DNA of 14,232 bases. Origin: Jimgerdemannia flammicorona (lineage: Eukaryota; Mucoromycota; Endogonomycetes; Endogonales; Endogonaceae). Of this stretch, positions 8,283-14,232 are shown piece after piece. Under the pieces are notes generated by a model. That model did not search any database. It saw only the letters and a program-made list of their open reading frames with translations, and was not told the origin of the DNA. Each line of letters opens with the position of its first letter. Position 1 is the first letter of the stretch. The DNA is taken from positions 1 to 14,232 of the forward strand of contig RBNI01004336.1 in NCBI GenBank assembly GCA_003990745.1, in the 5' to 3' direction. The position numbers and the translations under genes were made by a program.

Positions 8283-10240
8283 TCAGGCAATGATGTTGTA
8301 GAGCTTCATCCACCATTTGTCGGCGTTGGGATCGACCTCGTCCTCCTCCTCATAGCGGATGATACGGCCTGTATCGAAATCTAGATCAACCGAAGGATCG
8401 AATCAGACCATGAACAGGCAACGTAGCAGGCATGTTACACGATATAAGGTGAAAATTGTACTTACCAGCTTCAAGCGGACCAACGACTTTGGGACGGACA
8501 ATGAGTTTGTAGCCAACGTAAGCAAGAACGAATGGCACGATTCCAATGTACGAAGCCACGAAGCCGACAGCATTAAAGCCGTCCGTAAAGTTGACGTAAC
8601 CCTGAACGAGGATGATGAGCACGCACAAGCCGACGGCGAAGAGCGGGGAGAACGGATACCAAACGGCTCTATAGGGCAGGTCCTCAAGGCGACGCCCCTG
8701 GGCAACGTAAGCTTTTCGGAAGCGGAAATGCGAGGCGCCAATACCCATCCATGAGATGAAGCCGGCTACACCAGTAATGTCCATCAGCCAGCTGAAGGCT
8801 TGACCGTCACCGACCAAAGCGGCGACCAGGCAAACGCAGGCGATGACGCATGAGAAGCATAGGGACAATATCGGGACACCCTGCTTGTTTGTGTAGCCGA
8901 GGAACGAAGGGGCCTTGCCCTCGCGAGCGAGGGCCATCATGACGCGGGAGGAGGCATACATGGCAGAATTGCCAGCGGACAGCACAGAGGTCAAGATGAC
9001 GGCGTTGACTAGGGAGGCACCGACGGAAATACCGGCCTTGGAGAAGACGAGGGTGAAGGGGGCTGTCCTGACATCACTCGCGGTGTTGAGCAGCAACGGG
9101 TCGTTGGAGGGAAGAACGAGACCCTCAAGGAAGATGGCAATGACATAGAAGAGAAGAATACGCCAGAAGACGTTGCGGATGGCACGGGGCACAGTCTTGC
9201 GGGGGTTCTTGGATTCACCAGCCGTGATGCCCACAAGCTCGGTACCCTGGAAGGCAAAGCCGGCGGACAAAAGTACACTAACGGTGCCTTGAAAACCGCC
9301 AACAAACGGTCCAGGATCGCTATAGTACCTGAACCCGATCGGCCCCTGGCTACCGACCGCACCAGCATCGACAAGAATAGCTATTTTCAATCGAAGCCAA
9401 AGAGAAAATAAACGGATCAGTTCTCTAAAATCCTCCTAAAAATATCGACTTGAAGGTCACGTCCAACAGCTTCTTGCCACTTACCAATGATGATGAAGAC
9501 AATGACGGTTATGACTTTGATAATGGCGAACCAGTATTCGGCTTCACCGTAAACACGGACACCGACAATGTTTAAGAGGAACAAGAAGACAAGGAAAACA
9601 AGGCACCAGGCCCATGACGGAAGCACGCTTGAGTTCCAGTACCCGATAATGAGAGAAGCAGCAGACAATTCGGTGGCGATGGCACAACTCCACTAGAGAT
9701 CAAAAAATAAATAAGCACAAAATTTAGAGATCGGGCACGGACAACGAGGAGAAACGCTCGGATCACAGATCGACCGAAAACTTACTGAGAACCAATAGTT
9801 CCATCCAAGCGCAAAGCCAAACGCCGGATCAACGAACCGGGCCGCATAGTGGTTGAAGGAGCCAGAAACCGGAAGGAATGTGGTCATCTCTCCGAGGCAA
9901 GTCATGACACAGAAAACCATGAAACCAATGGCGACGTAGGCAATCAGGGCACCAAGAGGACCAGCCTGTAATCATACAAGAAAGAAATGAGAACGACATT
10001 TAAAATAAAAGGACAGTCAGCCAATATACGATATTCGAATAGACAACTTACAGTGAAGATGTTACCACCAGACGCCAAGAACAGACCGGTACCGATGGTA
10101 CCGCCCATGGCAATCATCTGGACGTGGCGGGCATGCAGGCCACGATGCACACCCTGCTGAAGATTACCAGGGCCATCCTCCATAGATTTGGAGTCTTGGA
10201 TGGGTATATCCTCCAAGTATTGTACTTCGTATTTCGACAT
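8283..10240 (-). CDS. Amino-acid permease (YAT family, Can1/Lyp1-like), five exons
   Basis: Predicted plasma-membrane amino acid/proton symporter. I assemble exons 10240-10052, 9965-9786, 9692-9485, 9380-8466 and 8380-8283 into 529 residues. The introns are 86, 93, 104 and 85 nt, all starting GTAAGT and ending AG, with CTGAC/CTAAA/CTGAT branch-like motifs. Joins keep frame: phase 0, 0, 1, 1, with codons 193 and 498 split. Family hallmarks are [13 protein letters not shown] (42-54, first membrane segment), [14 protein letters not shown] (about 87-100), and [17 protein letters not shown] (236-252). Multiple further hydrophobic segments fit the usual 12. The C-terminus runs from DFDTGR through an acidic stretch to the end, MKLYNIIA. 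Overall it most resembles basic or general amino-acid permeases; substrate is inference. Length is slightly below the yeast norm (about 550-600), mainly through a short cytosolic N-terminus. Upstream GATA-type motifs suggest nitrogen control. Confidence 0.93.
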
Positions 10241-10356
10241 AATTGTTGTGTCTCTGAGGGTTTCCCGAGAGGGGAGAGGGACGTGAAAGTGGGGGGGATG
10301 CTTCCTTATAGGAGTTTTTTTTTAAAAGTTTACAAAGAAACCGGTGTTAAGCGTCG

Positions 10357-10362
10357 CTTATC
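10357..10362 (-). promoter_or_regulatory. GATAAG motif, candidate GATA-factor site
   Basis: GATAAG on the permease sense strand, about 117 bp before its ATG. Fungal nitrogen regulators of the AreA/Gat1 type bind GATA cores, and amino-acid permease genes are typical targets. A six-base match alone is weak evidence. Confidence 0.35.
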
Positions 10363-10401
10363 GTTAACCACAGGATGTTGGGAGATGTTACCTAGATCGT
10401 G

Positions 10402-10409
10402 TATATATA
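10402..10409 (-). promoter_or_regulatory. TATA-like element upstream of the permease
   Basis: TATATATA about 162-169 bp before the permease start codon on its strand. It is a plausible core promoter element, but short AT strings are common here. Confidence 0.35.
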
Positions 10410-10756
10410 GGAGAACAGAAGGCGCCCTTTTGGCTAGCGTTCCATTAAACACCGTCCTGTTCACTGGGGATGGGGCGGACATCATCTAAAAACGCATTAG
10501 ATCCAAAATGGATCCGAGGAGCCAAATTGGTAATTAACAAGACAGACCCAAACGTTTGTTGCTTTTCATGGGTCACATGTAGTGAGCGCATAAATAGAAA
10601 CTCCCTTTTCCGGTGGTACAGCCAGGATCTGATAGGCATTGCGACTGCAGAAGATAGGAGTCGACCACGCCAAAATCAGGAACAGGGCAACGATAAGTTG
10701 TGCCCTAGCGTCCTTTGTTTTGGGTTCGGACTCCTCAGTATATACACACGTCTCGT

Positions 10757-10772
10757 TATCTTTCGAAAGATA
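10757..10772. promoter_or_regulatory. 16-bp palindrome with two divergent GATA cores
   Basis: TATCTTTCGAAAGATA is a perfect palindrome centred on TTCGAA and carries a GATA core on each strand. It lies about 520 bp upstream of the permease start. It could be a paired GATA-factor site or another dimeric operator. Confidence 0.35.
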
Positions 10773-11255
10773 TGGACCTTTGCTGGGTCTTGTGACGAAG
10801 AAGGGTGCTTGGACTACGTGTCACATGTCTCTCGATTCTAGCGGAACTGGAACTTTGGTTGTCAAAAGATCATTGCGTGCTCCTGCGTGCGCCAATGGCG
10901 TGGTATATTGCCTCTCAGGCTTTCCACCATTAGGAGATGGTCCGGCTCGTTGTATACCACAACATTTATTAGAAGAATGATCGGACTACGAAAAAATATA
11001 TACAGCTTCACTAGTTATGGAAGGGAATGTGGTTTGCACCAAACTGGTCATGTGATCTCTCATTGCAAAAAGATCCACGCGATGTAAAGTTTCAGGGTAT
11101 CAAAAACTACATTACCGGAGTGCCAGATCTCTTGAGATTCCAAATACTAGAGGACCCCATCACCGATATAACAACAATGGGCTGGAGCTGCAGAGCTCAA
11201 TGTTGACAATGAGCCCGCATGGCAAATAACGCTCTTTACCTGCTAGATCAGCACT

Positions 11256-11270
11256 TGGGGGTTGTCTAAA
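11256..11270 (+). repeat. Left terminal inverted repeat
   Basis: TGGGGGTTGTCTAAA, an exact reverse complement of 12763-12777. Confidence 0.75.
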
Positions 11271-11324
11271 AGTGATATGTAACCGGGCTGTGTTTGGGCA
11301 AAGCCATTGCTCGGTCAGTCATCG

Positions 11325-12540
11325 AAGAATACGCTCTAAAATGATTTTATAAAATCGGAATCTGTTCAAGATTTTAAAAATAGGTCTAGGATTCAATGTA
11401 ATCCTTCTTAGAGTTAATGTATTTACTTTGGAATTCTTAAAGTAATTTTGTGCAAAAGGACATCCTAATTGAGAAAAATATAGCACATATAGAGAAGAAA
11501 ATGATATAAATACTGTATTCATTCTATCTCTACTATATATCTTTTATACTTATATTATCTCTATATTATCTATATCTACTACTATACTTATACTATCTAT
11601 ATCATCTATATTATCTATAGCAGAGAAAACTCACATCTATTTTTTAATATAGAGAAGTTATTTGAAATTACTATTAAGTAGTTTGAGAACATTTAGCTCA
11701 ATATATCAAATGTATAATTCTTTATATATAAAAATAAACTTCAAGATATAGACTATTTTGAAATATTTATTTACTATCTTAATAAATATTCAAATTCAAT
11801 ATATATATTAAAAAGGAGGTTTTAATAAAATAATAATAAAAAACTAAAATTTATAATATTAATCAGTATTTTTCAAAATTAAAAATACTTATCTATCTTA
11901 AATAGTTTATATTAAGTATTATAATAATTATTTTAATTATATAAAGAATAATCTTATATTTCTATTCTATATTAGAAAGTTTAGAAAATATTATTAAGAT
12001 ATTATTTATTTAATATTACTCTAATTTAAGACTATTACATATATTCTTAACTTTTAAAAAATATTTTATAGATAAATTTATCTTTAAAAATTTTTATATT
12101 TTTAATTTTAATTTTAATTTTATTTTTATAAATAAATTTATTTATAATAGAGTTTAAGTATAAATATTATATAATATATATCATTCTCTATTAGTTATAT
12201 AAATATATTTTAATACTGTTTAATTTAAATTATTAATATTATAATTAAGTAAGTAATTTTAGTTTTTACAAAATACTAATTTAAATTTTAAATATATATA
12301 TACATATTTATAATACTTATTATCTAGAACTTCTTTCTTTTATATACTTAACTTTATATATTATAATTATAAGTAGTCTAGCTATTATCATTCTTTAGTT
12401 TATTAGAACTCTAACTAAACTATATATTTAATAACTTTAATTCTCTTAAATTATTTTAAGTAATAAATTATCAATATAATTATTATATATATAATTATAA
12501 GATTTTTTAAATATGCTAAGACTTTTCTGTATTGCATTTA
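11325..12540. other. A+T-saturated, RIP-like core of the element
   Basis: Over about 1.2 kb, G+C falls to a few percent (some 60-base lines have two or three G/C). No CpG dinucleotide occurs between about 11357 and 12638. Surviving C is mostly in CpT and surviving G mostly in ApG, the contexts least hit when CpA (TpG) and CpG are converted on both strands. This matches what RIP does in ascomycetes. The part at about 11521-11625 is a C/T/A-only degenerate CTATAT/TATCT repeat with almost no G. Confidence 0.6.
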
Positions 12541-12588
12541 TATATTTGAATCAAAACTGCAATTCTCTTAGAAACAGAAAATATGCAA

Positions 12589-12680
12589 CTCAGCCAAATT
12601 ATATGGTGATGCTCAATGCTCAGTGCTCAGCCAAATTACGTGGCAAAGCTCAGTGCTCAGTACAGCGGCTCAGCTAAAAA
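12589..12680. repeat. Subterminal CTCAG-rich tandem repeat
   Basis: A 37-bp unit beginning CTCAGCCAAATTA starts at 12589 and again at 12626; a third partial copy (CTCAGCTAAAA) starts at 12669. Inside the units GCTCAGTGCTCAG recurs. It sits in the right arm of the element, where many DNA transposons carry transposase-binding repeats. The two full units differ at one site as TA versus CG, as expected from cytosine conversion on both strands. Confidence 0.65.
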
Positions 12681-12762
12681 TGCATGATAACAGAGGATGA
12701 TGGAGAAATGTGTGGCCAATCTAACAATAATTCGGGCACCGCCGAGTTGTAACTATCGACGC

Positions 12763-12777
12763 TTTAGACAACCCCCA
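12763..12777 (-). repeat. Right terminal inverted repeat
   Basis: TTTAGACAACCCCCA, an exact reverse complement of 11256-11270. Confidence 0.75.
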
Positions 12778-13131
12778 TGATTAAGCACATTGATGATAAG
12801 CAGCGCTCACTTAAATCGAAGCGGAAAATCGTTCACAAGCTTCTCAGGATGCGCGATTTTCCACGCCTTTTATTTTATTTTTGTTTCATATATTTTTTTT
12901 GTAACATTACATTCGAGAGTCGATGTTTGCTTCGGAAATGAAGCCCGTAATTATTGCGGCCAAGGACAGGACGGGCTCACAGCGTCGACTTTTCTTGGCG
13001 TCACTGACCCAATCACATTCGCTTATTTGGTCGAAATATTTTGTTTTTATGCCCAAAAATGGCAGACCCATAACCCCCCGCGAGGGGTCGAAAACTAGTA
13101 TTGATAAGCTGGGGTCTTCCCATAGTATTTT
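12778..13131. other. Intergenic, U6 upstream region
   Basis: No supported gene; overlapping ORFs of about 100 residues on both strands lack domains. It contains a short hairpin ACCCC-CCGCGA-GGGGT (13073-13088) and the string TATTGATA (13099-13106), about 26-33 bp before the U6 5' end, where a polymerase III TATA element is expected. Confidence 0.5.
13099..13106 (+). promoter_or_regulatory. Candidate TATA element of the U6 gene
   Basis: TATTGATA, 26-33 bp upstream of the proposed U6 start, the position of the TATA box in RNA polymerase III U6 promoters. It deviates from consensus, so confidence is limited. Confidence 0.35.
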
Positions 13132-13162
13132 GTCAAGTCCTTCGGGACCGCTGACACTTGAA

Positions 13163-13193
<31 letters not shown>

Positions 13194-13254
13194 GGCCCCT
13201 GCACAAGGATGACACTATCTTCCTGAGTGGATAGCCCTATATGGGCAAGTTTTT
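13132..13254 (+). ncRNA. U6 spliceosomal snRNA
   Basis: U6 is the catalytic snRNA of the spliceosome, pairing with 5' splice sites and U2/U4. Diagnostic parts are a 5' stem-loop (GTCA/TGAC outer stem, GTCC-TTCG-GGAC inner stem with UUCG loop, within 13131-13156), AATTGGAACGATACAGAGA with the ACAGAGA box at 13177-13183, the catalytic triad AGC at 13189-13191, and the internal stem-loop GGCCCCTGCACAAGGATGACAC with the conserved bulged U at 13210. The core has no intron, unlike fission yeast U6. The tail after GACACT is longer than in human U6 and ends in a GCCC-TATAT-GGGC hairpin (13234-13246) just before T10. The 5' end is placed by the stem-loop and the 3' end at the start of the T run, each within a few bases. 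Confidence 0.95.
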
Positions 13255-13259
13255 TTTTT
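13250..13259 (+). terminator. RNA polymerase III T10 terminator of U6
   Basis: Ten T directly after the U6 tail, the usual polymerase III stop signal. A 4-bp GC hairpin three bases upstream makes it look like a bacterial intrinsic terminator. Confidence 0.85.
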
Positions 13260-13278
13260 ATATTGACCATGGAACCTG

Positions 13279-13804
13279 GTGAGGATAATAGCAGGAGAAC
13301 ACACGCTTGGCCAAGCCACACACACTTCCGACACCACCGTTCCACCGTCGCCATTCGCCACCAAAACCACTCCTGTCTTCCACATCTCCAGTCACGCCCA
13401 CAATCTCACATCTTTCACCCTCGACATTGTGCACCATGCTCTCACCCTCCCAAACGTACCGTTCCTCGGCTGAGGACTGCGTTGACTTCTTTGCCACGTG
13501 CATCATCGAGTCCTCCATAGTTGTTCGCGCCCCCACCAACCTCCGCCTCCTCCACCTCTCCGATTAATACAGCAACGACAACACCCTCGAGGATCTCACA
13601 ACCAAGTTTGCCGGTCCCGCCTTGCTTCTCACCAACCATTTCTTCAAACCCGACAACCTCGTCCGTGCTATCAACCCCCTCGCCCCGAAAATCGAATATC
13701 TTGGCCTGTCCAACACTTTAGGCACGGGAATGCTGGCCTCGAGGCTCGTGAGCTTGCGTGTTTCTGTCAAGCCTATCGTCGACCCCCCTACGAGGCAACT
13801 TTGA
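13279..13804 (+). pseudogene. Degenerate leucine-rich coding relic
   Basis: Two plus-strand frames carry C-ending, gene-like codons that join end to end. The frame from 13279 (…VFHISSHAHNLTSF…LPNVPFLG) ends at TGA 13471-13473, and the neighbouring frame takes over from about 13470 (EDCVDFFATCIIESS…NLRLLHLSD). That frame meets TAA at 13565-13567 and then continues equally well (…LEDLTTKF…IEYLGLSNTLGTG…) to TGA 13802-13804. One frameshift and one nonsense codon therefore break what looks like the C-terminal half of a protein. LRLLHLSD and IEYLGLS are reminiscent of leucine-rich repeats, as in F-box/LRR proteins, but no domain is certain. No GTAAGT intron explains the breaks. The 5' end is undefined. 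Confidence 0.5.
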
Positions 13805-14232
13805 ATTGACCATCGCACTCCATCTCCATCCTTTCCACGCTTTCGTAAAACCCCCCCCCAAGTGAGTTTGGTAAGCAGTCGTCGTGGTCTACCGCACGCT
13901 ATTCGTTCGCTCCCTTATCTTGCAGGATGATGGTTAATCAGTACGGTAATTCGGGGGAGCAAGGACTTGGGAATGCTGGAATGATGTGGAGATATGGGGG
14001 ACGAGGCGCGGGGGGTTGGGAAATGATAAAGGAAAGCCAAAAAGAATATAATGGGACACGGACAGCAAGGTAAGCGACGGATACCATGATGTAAGAGAAA
14101 ATAATTAGGATCAATTACCCGTCGATACCCAATACGCATTTTTCAATAACACCATTATCAAGCGCCATTCTCTTCCACCGGAGGACCAAATCAGCAAAAG
14201 AACGTGAATCTCAAACGTCGTGCCCCCCCCCC
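13805..14232. other. Right-edge region with a possible first coding exon
   Basis: It starts with a pyrimidine-rich stretch and C9 (13851-13859). Then come a possible intron GTAAGC…TTGCAG (13871-13925, 55 nt) and two adjacent ATGs (13927 and 13930) opening a 48-codon frame. A GTAAGC donor-like site (14070-14075) follows that could splice onward. The window then ends in C10. Overlapping minus-strand ORFs show no domain. Confidence 0.3.
13926..14069 (+). CDS. Possible 5' coding exon of a truncated gene, unknown product
   Basis: The stretch from ATG 13927 reads MMVNQYGNSGEQGLG…, Gly-rich then charged, and stays open to a GTAAGC donor at 14070; unspliced it stops at TAA 14071-14073. A CAG acceptor sits immediately before it, after a pyrimidine-rich leader. 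I recognise no family. It may be chance, since ORFs of this size occur throughout this window. Confidence 0.2.

Larger units (their letters stand above)
10241..11255. other. Intergenic region, permease promoter side
   Basis: No gene is supported. Plus-strand ORFs of up to 123 residues overlap one another and lack recognisable domains. It holds the permease promoter candidates, GATA-type motifs at 10357-10362, 10692-10697 and within 10757-10772, and an 8-bp inverted pair GTGGTATA/TATACCAC (about 10900 and 10960). The right edge abuts the left terminal inverted repeat of the 11256-12777 element. Confidence 0.5.
11256..12777. mobile_element. Decayed DNA transposon with 15-bp terminal inverted repeats
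   Basis: The ends are TGGGGGTTGTCTAAA (11256-11270) and its exact reverse complement (12763-12777). Similarity continues weakly inward (left GTGATATGTAAC, right inward GTCGATAGTTAC). The interior (about 11325-12540) is almost pure A+T and encodes no intact protein, so any transposase has been destroyed or never existed. The right arm carries CTCAG-rich subterminal repeats. I find no clear target-site duplication: no TA or 8-bp match abuts the ends, only a displaced AGCAC on both sides. The superfamily is therefore undetermined; a non-autonomous or RIP-inactivated cut-and-paste element fits best. Confidence 0.6.

Noticed and set aside
10470..10980. Overlapping plus-strand ORFs of 123 and 113 residues upstream of the permease
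   Set aside because: There are no domains, the two frames compete with each other, and both lie in the permease promoter region.
11319..11522. 67-residue minus-strand ORF at the left edge of the A+T core
   Set aside because: Composition follows the A+T drift of the element; no transposase motif is visible.
12790..13234. ORFs of about 100 residues on both strands overlapping U6
   Set aside because: The U6 snRNA explains the conserved sequence, and the frames have no domain support.

Overview
The window looks like nuclear DNA of a filamentous or dimorphic ascomycete. The signs are a Ran1/Pat1-type kinase, a YAT-family amino-acid permease split by four short introns that all begin GTAAGT, a U6 snRNA gene, widely spaced genes, many poly(dA:dT) tracts, and one transposon-like element whose interior is reduced almost to A+T in a way that resembles repeat-induced point mutation (RIP). 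I cannot name the species. Both window edges are C homopolymers (C8 and C10), so this may be a complete short contig.

Layout: (1) 51-1280 (+), an intronless Ser/Thr protein kinase, followed 54 nt after its stop by a sense-strand A32 tract. (2) 1281-3932, intergenic, with small tandem and inverted repeats, a diverged tandem duplication (2109-2481), an 18-bp palindrome, and a GC-richer patch (about 3100-3490) with overlapping but unconvincing ORFs. (3) 3933-4847 (-), a short-chain dehydrogenase/reductase with all catalytic motifs. (4) 4848-8282, 3.4 kb with no gene I can support, containing poly-A/T tracts (the largest is T48-G-T16 at 7873-7937) and a 13-bp-stem hairpin at 8032-8066. (5) 8283-10240 (-), a five-exon amino-acid permease of 529 residues, probably for cationic or general amino acids, with GATA-type motifs and a TATA element upstream. 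(6) 11256-12777, a 1.5-kb element bounded by 15-bp perfect terminal inverted repeats with a RIP-like A+T core and subterminal CTCAG repeats. (7) 13132-13254 (+), a U6 snRNA gene with an unusual terminator-like 3' tail. (8) 13279-13804 (+), a frameshifted, stop-containing, leucine-rich gene relic. (9) a possible first coding exon of a gene running off the right edge.

The genes do not form a pathway or operon. The kinase belongs to a family tied to nutrient and developmental control and the permease imports amino acids, but their proximity does not show a functional link. I found no clear undescribed biological system. The least ordinary items are the RIP-like transposon, the U6 gene with its 3' hairpin, and the coding relic immediately downstream of it.
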